Assembly: GCF_004208525.1 (NCBI RefSeq)
Contig: NZ_SGIT01000002.1
Coordinates: 310,001-374,000, forward strand
Origin: Sphingobacterium corticibacterium
GTDB lineage: Bacteria; Bacteroidota; Bacteroidia; Sphingobacteriales; Sphingobacteriaceae
Length of the DNA: 64,000 bases
Direction: 5' to 3'
A program made the translations under genes and the position numbers. This document shows positions 44,075-53,558 of this stretch, in pieces (within the stretch, counting starts at the first letter, position 1; every line of letters begins with the position of its first letter). The notes under the pieces were generated by a model, which was not told where the DNA came from, did not search any database, and saw only the letters and a program-made list of their open reading frames with translations.

Positions 44075-44827
44075 ATGGAAACAAGAAGAAAATTCTTAGT
44101 GAAAAGTCTCCTCACTTTGGGAGCGGCCACGATAGGCACAAAAACGTTATTTGCAACCGAAAACAACCTAGCAAAAAGTGGTAAGTTAGTTATACAACAG
44201 AACGATGTCATTCTATTTCAAGGTGATTCGATTACCGATGCAGGACGTAATCGAGATAATTTAAAACCAAACGACACCGGCGCTTTTGGTCATGGATATG
44301 CGCTGATGGCCGCAGCCACGCTGCTAAATAAATATGCGGATAAAAACATACAGGTTTATAATCGGGGGATCAGCGGAAATAGGGTGCCAGACCTTATCAG
44401 CAGATGGGATACCGATGCGCTCCAACTTCGGCCGACGATATTAAGCATTCTTATCGGCGTAAACGATTTTTGGCGTACGATCGATCGAGGTGCTCAAAAC
44501 ACGCCACAACAATATAAACAGCAATATCAACAATTGTTGGACATTACTTTAAAACAACTTCCACAAGTTAAATTGATTATCGGCGAACCATTTGGCGTGA
44601 AAGATGTAAAACATGTCACGGATGCTTGGTATCCCGACTTTCTGGGTTATCAACAAGTCGCCAAGGAAATAGCAAAAGAGTATAATGCGACATTTCTGCC
44701 TTATCAATCGGTATTCGATAAAGCGGCAAGCCGCGGTGGGGGCGATTATTGGACAACAGACGGCGTACATACTTCCTTAGCGGGTGCAAACCTCATGGCG
44801 GAAGCTTGGTTGGGACTAATCAAATAA
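44075..44827 (+). CDS. SGNH/GDSL-family hydrolase with export signal
   Basis: A 250-residue protein. The N-terminus RRKFLVKSLLTLGAATIG looks like a twin-arginine or Sec signal. Catalytic Ser52 lies in the GDS motif LFQGDSITDAGRNR, the oxyanion Gly/Asn in YNRGISGNR and IGVNDFWR, and the Asp/His pair in TTDGVHTSLAG. These are the four SGNH blocks, so it is likely a carbohydrate or lipid esterase in the periplasm. It is close behind the aminotransferase gene but not obviously linked. Confidence 0.88.
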   Translation: METRRKFLVKSLLTLGAATIGTKTLFATENNLAKSGKLVIQQNDVILFQGDSITDAGRNRDNLKPNDTGAFGHGYALMAAATLLNKYADKNIQVYNRGISGNRVPDLISRWDTDALQLRPTILSILIGVNDFWRTIDRGAQNTPQQYKQQYQQLLDITLKQLPQVKLIIGEPFGVKDVKHVTDAWYPDFLGYQQVAKEIAKEYNATFLPYQSVFDKAASRGGGDYWTTDGVHTSLAGANLMAEAWLGLIK

Positions 44828-44850
44828 TTTTTAGAGCAGGGAAACCTGCT

Positions 44851-46752
44851 CTAAAAATCACTATTCCAGCGATACATACCGTCTCGCAAGAGAATCTGCT
44901 CTCGATCCAGAAGCAATCGAATTACGTGCAACTTTATATCATCATCCCCGAGTGTTAGCTCGTCAACGAGGTCCTTCACATCTTTTTCGCCTGCCAGTAA
45001 TACGTTTTTTATTTCTTCATGTAGTTTTTCCTGGATATCTGCACGATGCTGGCGCACCAGACACAAATCACAAACCCCACAAAACGCTTTCTCTTTTTCC
45101 CCAAAATAAGTCTGCAACGCGATACTTCGGCAGTCCTTCGTATCGAGATAAGTATAGATAGCTTTTATTTGTTGTTCTTTAATATTCTTTCTTTCCTCGA
45201 TAAAGGAAGTATCGATAAAGAGATGTTTGTAATCTACACGTGCCTGACGAAATTCCAGTTGAGGGGCATCCGTTTTAGGAAGATAAGAAGCCACCTCCAA
45301 TTGTTGTAGCCCGCGCAACATCCCCACTACTACGTCATGCGAAACGTTAAGCTTTTTTGCCAGTTCATACTCGTTCAACCCGATATAAAAATCAAATGCG
45401 CCACCTGTTGTGCGCAAAATCAATTTGATGAGCATATCATACTTCGCCGACTGTACTTGAAATTTATATAATTCCTGGTAATCGATTTCAAACTTAAATC
45501 GCGAGGGGATAAAAACAGCTTCGGATAAGGCAATCCACCCATCTCTTTCCAAAAACTTCAAAGCACTTAATGTGGGAAGAATATCAATCTTATAACATTT
45601 ACAGAAATCGACTACATCAAAATCAAAAAAAAGACCTTTCCCAGCGCCATAAGCGATTTGAAAGTAGTTTCCTAAATGATGATAGACCTGTTGAATAAAC
45701 GGTATCGGCGGAAAACCGGCTATAAAATTCTCCCACAATTTTTCACGATCCGCTTGTTGAAACATCAATACTGGGAATGCTTTCTTCCCATCGCGACCCG
45801 CGCGACCTGCTTCTTGGTAATAAGCTTCTAATGAATCAGGAATATCCAGATGTAGTACAAATCGCACATCCGATTTATCGATCCCCATCCCAAATGCATT
45901 GGTTGCCACAATGACACGCATCCGATTTTCCATCCAGCTGTCCTGCTTTTGCGAACGGGTCTGTGGATCAAGCCCAGCATGGTAAAAATCCGCTGGTATA
46001 CCGTGGTTAATTAAATACTGTGCCACTTCTTGTGTCTCCCGGCGGTTACGGACGTATATCACTCCCGATCCGCCAATCTTATGGATCATCCGCAACATAC
46101 GTCCCATTTTATCCTCCTCGGCCAATACCATATAGGCTAAGTTCTCCCTTCGGAAGCTTTTCTGAAACACTTGTTTTCCTACGAAACCTAACTTATCTTG
46201 GATATCTTCCACTACACGTGGAGTTGCCGTGGCCGTCAACGCCAAAAAAGGCGTGCTTGGATGAATCTCCCGCAACTTCGCCAGTTCTAGATAAGCAGGA
46301 CGAAAATCATACCCCCATTGTGAAATACAATGTGCTTCGTCAATGGCAAAAAGACTCACTTTCATGTAGCGTATCCGTTCTTTTACCAAATCATTATAAA
46401 GACGTTCCGGGGCAAGATAAAGAAATTTAATTTTTCCGTACACACAATTATCCAATGCAATATCCACCTCCCTATGGGACATACCAGAAAAAATGGCCAC
46501 CGCTTCGATACCTTTTTTTCGCAAGTTTTGGACCTGATCTTTCATCAATGCAATAAGTGGACTCACGACAATACATATACCCGCCAACTGAAGTGCCGGC
46601 ACTTGAAAACAAATAGATTTCCCTCCACCTGTGGGCATTAACGCCAGGGTGTCACGCCCCTGCAGCACAGCATTGATAATGTCTTCCTGCAACGGACGAA
46701 AGGCTTCATGTCCCCAATATTGTTTTAATATATCCAGGTTTTTATTTTCCAT
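44851..46752 (-). CDS. recQ: RecQ-family ATP-dependent DNA helicase
   Basis: About 633 residues from the ATG at 46752, which shares one base with the comEC stop (TGATG). Helicase motifs: LMPTGGGKSICFQVPAL (Walker A), FAIDEAHCISQWGYDFRPAY (DEAH), LALTATATPRVVEDI, GIDKSDVRFVLHLDIP and YYQEAGRAGRDGK. The zinc-binding region C-...-FCGVCDLC near residue 560 and RQC-like winged helix follow; no HRDC domain is evident. It acts in recombination and replication-fork repair. Confidence 0.94.
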   Translation of the reverse strand: MENKNLDILKQYWGHEAFRPLQEDIINAVLQGRDTLALMPTGGGKSICFQVPALQLAGICIVVSPLIALMKDQVQNLRKKGIEAVAIFSGMSHREVDIALDNCVYGKIKFLYLAPERLYNDLVKERIRYMKVSLFAIDEAHCISQWGYDFRPAYLELAKLREIHPSTPFLALTATATPRVVEDIQDKLGFVGKQVFQKSFRRENLAYMVLAEEDKMGRMLRMIHKIGGSGVIYVRNRRETQEVAQYLINHGIPADFYHAGLDPQTRSQKQDSWMENRMRVIVATNAFGMGIDKSDVRFVLHLDIPDSLEAYYQEAGRAGRDGKKAFPVLMFQQADREKLWENFIAGFPPIPFIQQVYHHLGNYFQIAYGAGKGLFFDFDVVDFCKCYKIDILPTLSALKFLERDGWIALSEAVFIPSRFKFEIDYQELYKFQVQSAKYDMLIKLILRTTGGAFDFYIGLNEYELAKKLNVSHDVVVGMLRGLQQLEVASYLPKTDAPQLEFRQARVDYKHLFIDTSFIEERKNIKEQQIKAIYTYLDTKDCRSIALQTYFGEKEKAFCGVCDLCLVRQHRADIQEKLHEEIKNVLLAGEKDVKDLVDELTLGDDDIKLHVIRLLLDREQILLRDGMYRWNSDF

Positions 46753-48842
46753 CACTTCTTCTCCCAAACATAAGCAAAATTATTTTTCAAGACGTAATAG
46801 CGTAGATCTAAAGAATCTGCCATTTTTATCATCGCTGGCAATCTCTCCGTTTTATTCGACCCGTCAAATATCGCGAGAGCAACATGGCTGAAATTTTTAT
46901 CATTTACCTTATCATAAGATGATATGTTGCGCCACAACAAAATATCACATACCATAGGTCCCATTTCTCCCCTACCGCCCTCTATAATACCCAACGTACC
47001 TATAGAAGTTTGAATTTTCACCCGATCACCTCTTTTTAACTGCAATGGGTAAAAAGCGATATCCGTCATCCGTATATAATGGTTAAGGTCTGGCAGCACC
47101 TGCCTCTTTATATACGGATGTGCCACGCTATCTAACGTAGAAATAAGAGAAACCTTACCGTGATTAATTACGGCAATGGCAACCTCACGACCGACATTAT
47201 ATATTTTTATGCCTTGATAAGAAGTATATTTTATAGAGGAGATGACAGCAGAGAATAACAATATTCCTATAGCGATAAAGGTACACCATAAAAATTGTTT
47301 ACGCAGACTATACCAGGTAATAAGCAAAAAGATGATAACGAGCAGAAACAAAGCAAGTTGTACTCCCGAAAAGGCAACACCTTGTACTGTAGCAAATGGT
47401 AATTCTTCGATAGTCTGCAAGCCCCATAAGAGGAAACGACACAAATAGGTTAATCCCTGTGCCAAATACGCGTTGACAAGCGGAAAAGGACATGTGGCTA
47501 GTGCTATACCCATATACATTAATGCCGTCGCAGGCAGTGATACAAATAAATTTCCAAGCAGAAAGTAATTGGGAAACTGCTGAAAGTAATACAAGGCTAG
47601 TGGTGTGGTAAAGAGCTGAGCACTGACAGAAACTAATACGGCTTGCCATGTCATACGTAACCCCTTATTGTTTATCAGCAATACCTTATTAAGCAATGGA
47701 TAGAGCGTAAATAAACCCAAAACAGCCAAATAGGACAATTGAAAGCCCATGTCGAAGATCATAAACGGATCCACCAAAAGTAAACAGCATGCTGATGCAA
47801 AAAGCGAATTTAGATTTTGATTAGCTCGTTGGCTCCATCTGGCTACCAACAAAAAAGAAATCATCACGCCTGCCCGCAGGATAGAGGGAGCCATTCCCGT
47901 CAACAAAACATAGCCCCATATGGCTACTAGAATAAGCACGAAGCGAATAGGCCTACCATAAGGGAACCGGTCTAGAAAACCCAGTAAAAAATTCAGCAGG
48001 AAGAACACCATACCGACATGCAAACCTGACACACTCAAAACATGTACCGTACCTGTATTAATAAAAGCCGTTAGTGTTTCCATCGGAAAATGGGCACGGT
48101 ATCCTAAAATGAGAGCTGCGCAAATATCCAACGCATCCTTATTCGATATAAACCGGCTGAACTTATGCACAAAATAACGGCGTATCGCCAACGCTTGTGC
48201 TATAACGGTATTTCCGTAGTTATTTCCGAGCAGCCGAATATCCGCAGGCTTTATATAGGCTTGATGATAAATATTTTTATGGGCCAGATATCGTTTATAA
48301 TCAAATTGTTTAGGATTATAAGGTTCACGTATGTCCATTACCTCATTACGGAACAACAACTTGTCGCCATAAGACAACGATAAATCAGATTCCTTATTTT
48401 TATGCACGATACGCAGCATGATTTGCCCTGTTGCCGGGCTTACTTTTTCATCGTCGACAATATGACGAATTTCTAAAGGAAAGTGTATACTAGCCTCGCC
48501 ATATACAGGTTCGTCCGTAACCACCCCTATCAAATAGTCCGCTTTTTTACCTACAAAATATTGTGATTGCTGTGCAGGAAGTTCTCGTTCTATCCATACA
48601 ATACCCAATAAGAACAACCAACCGTAAAAAATTGGTGGAAAGAAAATACGGCGCAATTGTCGACCATAAGCCTCCATTCCCACCAAAAACAGGAATATAA
48701 TTATCATACATCCGACTATAATTCGAAACAGCAATATCGATAATGGTAAATAATAACCGCTCATTATACCTGTTCCAAAAAATAAGAAAACGCTGGCAAA
48801 CGGCACTTTCCGCAAAGCCAGATAGATTGCGTGCCCTACCAT
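46752..48842 (-). CDS. ComEC/Rec2-family DNA channel protein without metallo-beta-lactamase domain
   Basis: A 696-residue inner-membrane protein. The N-terminal part has the DUF4131 domain, and the central competence domain includes LTAFINTGTVHVLSVSGLHVGMVFFLL and GYVLLTGMAPSILRAGVMIS. Several hydrophobic segments follow. The C-terminal about 170 residues are soluble but lack the HxHxDH metal-binding nuclease motif of full ComEC. ComEC moves incoming single-stranded DNA across the membrane. It overlaps the HhH barrel gene by 7 nt and recQ by 1 nt, forming a tight three-gene operon. Confidence 0.9.
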   Translation of the reverse strand: MVGHAIYLALRKVPFASVFLFFGTGIMSGYYLPLSILLFRIIVGCMIIIFLFLVGMEAYGRQLRRIFFPPIFYGWLFLLGIVWIERELPAQQSQYFVGKKADYLIGVVTDEPVYGEASIHFPLEIRHIVDDEKVSPATGQIMLRIVHKNKESDLSLSYGDKLLFRNEVMDIREPYNPKQFDYKRYLAHKNIYHQAYIKPADIRLLGNNYGNTVIAQALAIRRYFVHKFSRFISNKDALDICAALILGYRAHFPMETLTAFINTGTVHVLSVSGLHVGMVFFLLNFLLGFLDRFPYGRPIRFVLILVAIWGYVLLTGMAPSILRAGVMISFLLVARWSQRANQNLNSLFASACCLLLVDPFMIFDMGFQLSYLAVLGLFTLYPLLNKVLLINNKGLRMTWQAVLVSVSAQLFTTPLALYYFQQFPNYFLLGNLFVSLPATALMYMGIALATCPFPLVNAYLAQGLTYLCRFLLWGLQTIEELPFATVQGVAFSGVQLALFLLVIIFLLITWYSLRKQFLWCTFIAIGILLFSAVISSIKYTSYQGIKIYNVGREVAIAVINHGKVSLISTLDSVAHPYIKRQVLPDLNHYIRMTDIAFYPLQLKRGDRVKIQTSIGTLGIIEGGRGEMGPMVCDILLWRNISSYDKVNDKNFSHVALAIFDGSNKTERLPAMIKMADSLDLRYYVLKNNFAYVWEKK

Positions 48843-50890
48843 CGGTATCGGAATTGAATTTTAATATCGGACCGACGTGCACCCTCGCTTTGATCCAACC
48901 CAGAACCTACCGTTTCTACATCCAAATAGTGATTTAAGCTATAACGAAGCCAAAAATCTATTTTTCGACCTATACGATAAAGCAAGTTAATATAGGAACG
49001 ACCGCCTTTTCCATTATACATAGGGAAGGCACTCGCATATAACACATCATTTTCGTATGCATATAGCCTCGCATCATACGAATCAGTAGCAAATACAGCT
49101 AAACGTACATTTGCTTGTAATGGCAGACGAGCAGGTTTCCAGAATACATCCTGATAAGCCAACCAGCCCAAATCGATTCTCCCATCCTTTTCATATCGCA
49201 CCCCCTCCGTTCTTGTCCGGATTTCCCACTGGTTAGAAAGTTTATACTGAAAGACAAGGCGCAGCTGATCTTTCAACACATCCACCACAGATCTGTCTGG
49301 CGGTTGTGCACTATTGTTTTCTTGCTTTAGTCGATGGCGGTAACGCAACGAAATACGCCCTATCTTGTACCAAAGATACGTAAATTGGGATAGAACGTCC
49401 ATTCCCGCACTAGGTTCGTCAACACGATAGCGTAACCAAGGGAAACGAAATACGTCAATATAATTCATCCATTCTATCTTTCTATTGGGATGGAACATCC
49501 ATCCCGCATAGATTCCCTCTTCGTTGACAACCGCACTACCCTCCCCCAACGCTTGTGCAAAAACAGCATGGTAGTTAGGTTGGTAATTTCTATAGTTAAC
49601 AAACGTTGATACTTTCGGATGCAAACTGGCGATCAGGCCATGGAGCGTAGCCCAACCTCGTCGATACTCGTGTGCCGTTTCGCCAAAAAGATATACATTC
49701 TTATAGGTGTATTGGTAATTGACGCCGATATTGAGTATTCGCCTCCCTTCAAAAGAATAGGTCTGACGAGGCGAACCATCGTGTACAATTGTGCCATTAT
49801 ATTGCGTATAAACACCCACAGCACCTAGCTTCAAACGCTTATATCGGTAGGTTACGTCTGTCCCGATCGCATTTTGTTTGATCGCTCGACGATTACGAAG
49901 TTCATTAGGCGTTCGATGTAATCCAGATGCTGAAATAGAACTGATCGTATAATTACCGTCTTCCGCTCCCGAACGATTACCAGATAGCTTTCGCCAAGAA
50001 ACAAATGGTGTAATTTCCCAATTATCAAAAGATAACCGCGTAGCAAAACCGGAGAGATAGTTGTGTTCATTCATAGATGTGTAGCTCCTCAACCCTCCCC
50101 CTTGCCTAGCACTACTCGTCATCATCGCTCCTTTGCCAAAACTCAAACCATTCCACATTACCAATCCTTGTCCAGCCTGCAAAGCATAATTCCCCAATAT
50201 CAATTCCTTAAATATACCTAGGTCTTTTGCATATAGACTAACGCCATTGTGATCAAAACCATAGCGCTGCCTTTCCCGAAAGAAGGGTTCCCCGGCATCT
50301 TTTTCCATATTAATCGCCAAACGCAACCGATTACGAAAATTGAAACGATAACGCAGCATATAACGGTTTGCATCTCCAAGATAACGAGAACGGGTACTAT
50401 CGGTAATGAAATAACCTCGTTGTTTCTGAAAGATAGTGCCATAACGTAACATAAGCTGCTGCTCGCTATCATCATAAAGCTTCCGCCAAGTTAATCCCTC
50501 CAAGCTCGATACGGATGAGACCGTAATAAAAGGACTCAATCGTTCAATAGTCGGCAGATCAAAATGAGCAATCCCTTGTAGCTCCAAAACGGAGATAAAC
50601 TTTCCGGTCTGTTCGCGATGTGCTAAAAGGCTAGCAATTTGCAAAGGTGATAGAAATGAAAGGTTAGCCAGCTCATGCCCATCCGTTTTATTTAAATCAA
50701 TGGGGCGTGTACGGTAGTGACGAAGAAGCTCTAGAACTTCATCAACATCGACTTCCTCCTCTAATTCTTCGACAAGTTGTTCTACAATTTGCTCCGCTAC
50801 CGAGCTTTCGCCCGATGTTTGGCTTCTTACCAGCGTACTATACCCCAGTAAGAACACCGCTGTCATAACTCGTACACTGGCAAAACGCAT
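48836..50890 (-). CDS. Outer-membrane barrel with ComEA-like helix-hairpin-helix domain
   Basis: A 684-residue protein with a Sec signal ending LVRSQT (residue 24). Residues about 50-125 hold HhH motifs of ComEA type (IDLNKTDGHELANLSFLSPL, QIASLLAHREQTGKFISVLE, LQGIAHFDLPTIERLSPFI). The rest is amphipathic strands with aromatic ends typical of outer-membrane barrels, ending in Trp. HhH domains bind double-stranded DNA non-specifically. Its tight overlap with comEC suggests an outer-membrane entry or DNA-binding function in DNA uptake (inference). Such fused HhH-barrel proteins are seen in Bacteroidota. Confidence 0.8.
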   Translation of the reverse strand: MRFASVRVMTAVFLLGYSTLVRSQTSGESSVAEQIVEQLVEELEEEVDVDEVLELLRHYRTRPIDLNKTDGHELANLSFLSPLQIASLLAHREQTGKFISVLELQGIAHFDLPTIERLSPFITVSSVSSLEGLTWRKLYDDSEQQLMLRYGTIFQKQRGYFITDSTRSRYLGDANRYMLRYRFNFRNRLRLAINMEKDAGEPFFRERQRYGFDHNGVSLYAKDLGIFKELILGNYALQAGQGLVMWNGLSFGKGAMMTSSARQGGGLRSYTSMNEHNYLSGFATRLSFDNWEITPFVSWRKLSGNRSGAEDGNYTISSISASGLHRTPNELRNRRAIKQNAIGTDVTYRYKRLKLGAVGVYTQYNGTIVHDGSPRQTYSFEGRRILNIGVNYQYTYKNVYLFGETAHEYRRGWATLHGLIASLHPKVSTFVNYRNYQPNYHAVFAQALGEGSAVVNEEGIYAGWMFHPNRKIEWMNYIDVFRFPWLRYRVDEPSAGMDVLSQFTYLWYKIGRISLRYRHRLKQENNSAQPPDRSVVDVLKDQLRLVFQYKLSNQWEIRTRTEGVRYEKDGRIDLGWLAYQDVFWKPARLPLQANVRLAVFATDSYDARLYAYENDVLYASAFPMYNGKGGRSYINLLYRIGRKIDFWLRYSLNHYLDVETVGSGLDQSEGARRSDIKIQFRYRW

Positions 50891-51173
50891 AGATTATGAG
50901 CATTTGAAATAAGCAGATGGGATTTGCTGGTACAGGTGGTGTTGTCCGCCAGACTATCTGGCAGAAAAAAACTCTTTTTACACGTTAACGCATTACTTTT
51001 CCTCCAATATGAAAAGGATAAATAAAAGTGCTGAACGGATAAATAGAGCGTTACAACGGTTAGTAGTAATCTTCTTTTCATCACAATTCATTATAATTGA
51101 TACAGTGAAAGTACAGAATATTAGAACATTATCCAATTCTCGTAGTCAATCTTTTTAAAAAAGAAGATTTCGT

Positions 51174-51204
51174 TTTGGTTTAAACACAAAAAACGCTATC
51201 TTTG
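51174..51204 (+). promoter_or_regulatory. Promoter of the tandem initiator tRNAs
   Basis: TTTG at 51174-51177 and TATCTTTG at 51197-51204, 19 bp apart, 15 nt before the first tRNA. The rest of the 50891-51173 gap holds no recognised feature. Confidence 0.75.
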
Positions 51205-51218
51205 TGTCACCAAAAAAT

Positions 51219-51291
<73 letters not shown>

Positions 51292-51340
51292 CTAACAAAA
51301 GCAAAGCGCGAGGCTAAGCTTAAAAAAATTCAAGAAATAT

Positions 51341-51413
<73 letters not shown>

Positions 51414-51421
51414 CTAACAAA

Positions 51422-51449
51422 AAGCGCTAAGGAAACTTGGCGCTTTTTT
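51422..51449 (+). terminator. Terminator of the initiator tRNA pair
   Basis: AAGCGCTAAG (51422-51431) and CTTGGCGCTT (51436-51445) pair fully (one G-U) around a GAAA tetraloop, followed by a T run. Confidence 0.92.
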
Positions 51450-51470
51450 ATTTCCATCCGTATGAGATCA

Positions 51471-51496
51471 TAAAAAAGGCGACACTTAGGTCGCCT
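51471..51496 (-). terminator. Terminator of prs
   Basis: AGGCGAC (51477-51483) / GTCGCCT (51490-51496) with six A before it, which read as a T run in the minus direction; it lies 26 nt after the prs stop. Confidence 0.85.
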
Positions 51497-51521
51497 CTAC
51501 TCTTTAACTAAAATGTTATCG

Positions 51522-52478
51522 TTATTTAATATCAAACAGATCCGAAATTGATCCGTGTTCATTCACATTCTTAATCGCGCCGGCAAATAGATCAGCCGTC
51601 GATAATACTTTAATTTTACTGCAGCTTCTTTGCTTCTCCGGCTTTAACTGAATAGTGTCTGTGACAATCATTTCTGTTAAAACCGAATTTTCGATGGTAT
51701 CATAAGCCTTTCCCGATAAGACTGCATGCGTACAGACAGCCCTTACCGAACGAGCGCCGTTTTCCATAATCAACGCAGCCGCTTTAGACAACGTACCAGC
51801 CGTATCACATATATCGTCTATCAAGACTACATCTTGATCTTTCACATCTCCAATAATTGACATGGATTCAATCTCATTGGCACGTTTACGACGTTTGTCA
51901 CAGATGATAACCTCCGCATTGAAAAATTTGGCAAATGTGCGGGCACGATATGACCCCCCCATATCCGGAGATGCAATGGTCAGGTTCGGCAGTTTCAAGG
52001 ATTTGATATACGGTACAAATATAATTGATCCATCTAGATGGTCCACTGGGATATCAAAGAATCCTTGTATCTGCGCAGCGTGCAAATCCATGGTCATGAT
52101 ACGATGCGCACCGGCGGCCACAATGAGGTTTGCAATTAACTTCGCGCCAATAGCGACACGCGGTTTGTCTTTTCTATCTTGACGGGCATAACCGAGATAA
52201 GGAACGACCACCGTGATATAATGGGCAGAAGCACGCTTTGCCGCATCAATCATAAATAAAAGCTCTAAAAGATTGTCGTTTGGTTGGTTTGTGGATTGGA
52301 TTAAGAACACGTCGCTGCCGCGTACGGATTCATTGTAAAAAGGCTGAATTTCCCCATCGCTGAACTTGGATAAGGTCATATCGCCAAGCGGCTTTCCATA
52401 GGATGTGGAGATTTTTTCCGCTAATTCCACTGTTCCAGACCCTGCGAACAGCTTCACCGTGTTAAATTGCAAAGGCAT
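51522..52478 (-). CDS. prs: Ribose-phosphate pyrophosphokinase
   Basis: A 318-residue enzyme that makes PRPP from ribose-5-phosphate and ATP. Signatures are GSDVFLIQSTNQPNDNLLEL, PYLGYARQDRKDKPR, ITMDLHAAQIQGFFDIPVDH and the PRPP-loop QDVVLIDDICDTAGTLSKAA. Full canonical length. A tRNA-Gln gene lies 69 nt upstream in the same orientation with no terminator between, so prs may be transcribed from the tRNA promoter. It supplies PRPP to the pyr, pur and tRNA-related pathways. Confidence 0.97.
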   Translation of the reverse strand: MPLQFNTVKLFAGSGTVELAEKISTSYGKPLGDMTLSKFSDGEIQPFYNESVRGSDVFLIQSTNQPNDNLLELLFMIDAAKRASAHYITVVVPYLGYARQDRKDKPRVAIGAKLIANLIVAAGAHRIMTMDLHAAQIQGFFDIPVDHLDGSIIFVPYIKSLKLPNLTIASPDMGGSYRARTFAKFFNAEVIICDKRRKRANEIESMSIIGDVKDQDVVLIDDICDTAGTLSKAAALIMENGARSVRAVCTHAVLSGKAYDTIENSVLTEMIVTDTIQLKPEKQRSCSKIKVLSTADLFAGAIKNVNEHGSISDLFDIK

Positions 52479-52546
52479 TTCTTATGCGTGTTTTATATGT
52501 TGGATTTATTTAATATTCCAATTAGAAGAAAACAAAATTAAAAAAG

Positions 52547-52617
52547 TTGTCCGACCTGGATTCGAACCAAGACTAAATGAACCAAAATCACTTGTACTAC
52601 CCTTATACTATCGGACA
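52547..52617 (-). tRNA. tRNA-Gln (TTG), second copy
   Basis: Identical to 9645-9715 except for the 6:67 acceptor pair, which is G-C here and C-G there. Anticodon loop TTTTGGT. It is in the same orientation as prs and shares its likely promoter at 52645-52674. Confidence 0.95.
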
Positions 52618-52644
52618 AACTCCAAGATTAACTTAGTTTTGCGA

Positions 52645-52674
52645 CAAAGTTAGCCAAATGTTTCTTAAAACAAA
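52645..52674 (-). promoter_or_regulatory. Promoter of tRNA-Gln and possibly prs
   Basis: The minus strand reads TTTG at 52674-52671 and TAACTTTG at 52652-52645, 18 bp apart, about 28 nt before the tRNA 5' end. Confidence 0.65.
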
Positions 52675-52753
52675 AGGTTTAAATTGTGATAAGTTATTGC
52701 CAATAGGCCGCAAACTCCAGGAAGGCTAACCATACAAACAGCGTCAAATAAAA

Positions 52754-52785
52754 TTTGATTAATCGGAAAAAACGCCGTATTTTTG
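52754..52785 (+). promoter_or_regulatory. Promoter of rplY
   Basis: TTTG at 52754-52757 and TATTTTTG at 52778-52785, about 20 bp apart, 87 nt before the ATG. Confidence 0.6.
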
Positions 52786-52872
52786 CACCTTAAATTTAGA
52801 TGATTAAGAAATGAAACCGACCCGGTATCGGGGGAGTTCTCATCAACAATTAAAAATTAAAAAACAAATTAG

Positions 52873-53469
52873 ATGAAATCAATTGCTATTAGCGGTTCTG
52901 TTAGACAGAACGTAGGGAAAAGAGATGCAAAAGAATTGCGTTACGAAGGAAATATTCCTGCAGTTCTTTATGGTGGTAAAGAACAAACCCACCTTGCTGT
53001 ATCCGCAGCTGATTTGAAATCTGTTCTTTATACTGCTGATGTGGTATTTGTAGAACTGGAGATCGACGGCAAAAAAACACGTGCTATTGTTCAAGACACA
53101 CAATTCCACCCACTTACCGACTTGGTAACGCATGTGGATTTCTTAGAATTGTTTGATGATAAGCAAGTTTCTGTAAATATTCCTATCAAATTAACAGGAG
53201 ATTCTCCAGGCGTTAAAATGGGGGGTAAACTTGTTCAGAAATTGCGCAGCCTTCGTGTGAAAGCATTACCAAATGACCTTCCTCAAGAAATTGAAGTTCC
53301 TATGGAATCATTAGAGGTTGGTAAATCTTACCGTGTTGGACAAGTATCGTTAGAAAATGCCAAAGTTCTTAACAATGCTGACGACACCATCGTGTCGGTA
53401 GTAATGTCTCGTGCATTGCGTCAAGCAGAGCAAGAAGCAGCTAAAGCAGCTAAAGGAGGCAAGAAATAA
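52873..53469 (+). CDS. rplY: 50S ribosomal protein L25 (general stress protein Ctc type)
   Basis: A 198-residue protein: N-terminal L25 5S-rRNA-binding domain (SIAISGSVRQNVGKRDAKEL, IPAVLYGGKEQTHLAV, YTADVVFVELEIDGKKTRAI, DTQFHPLTDLVTHVDFLEL) followed by the TL5/CTC beta domain and a Lys/Ala-rich tail. The long two-domain form is typical. A large palindromic terminator lies between it and pth. Confidence 0.96.
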   Translation: MKSIAISGSVRQNVGKRDAKELRYEGNIPAVLYGGKEQTHLAVSAADLKSVLYTADVVFVELEIDGKKTRAIVQDTQFHPLTDLVTHVDFLELFDDKQVSVNIPIKLTGDSPGVKMGGKLVQKLRSLRVKALPNDLPQEIEVPMESLEVGKSYRVGQVSLENAKVLNNADDTIVSVVMSRALRQAEQEAAKAAKGGKK

Positions 53470-53480
53470 TACCGAGGTAT

Positions 53481-53534
53481 TTAGACAAATAAAAAAGCAT
53501 CGCAACATGTTGCGATGCTTTTTTATTTGTCTAA
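53481..53534. terminator. 54-bp perfect palindrome acting as rplY terminator
   Basis: Every base from 53481 to 53534 pairs about the centre at 53507/53508 (central GCAACATGTTGC). The T-rich right arm gives a terminator in both directions. It separates rplY from pth. Confidence 0.85.
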
Positions 53535-53545
53535 CATGTAATTCC

Positions 53546-53553
53546 TATATTTG
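53546..53553 (+). promoter_or_regulatory. -7 element of pth, immediately before the start codon
   Basis: TATATTTG, only 5 nt before the ATG at 53559. The transcript is predicted leaderless or nearly so. Confidence 0.6.
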
Positions 53554-53558
53554 CGACC

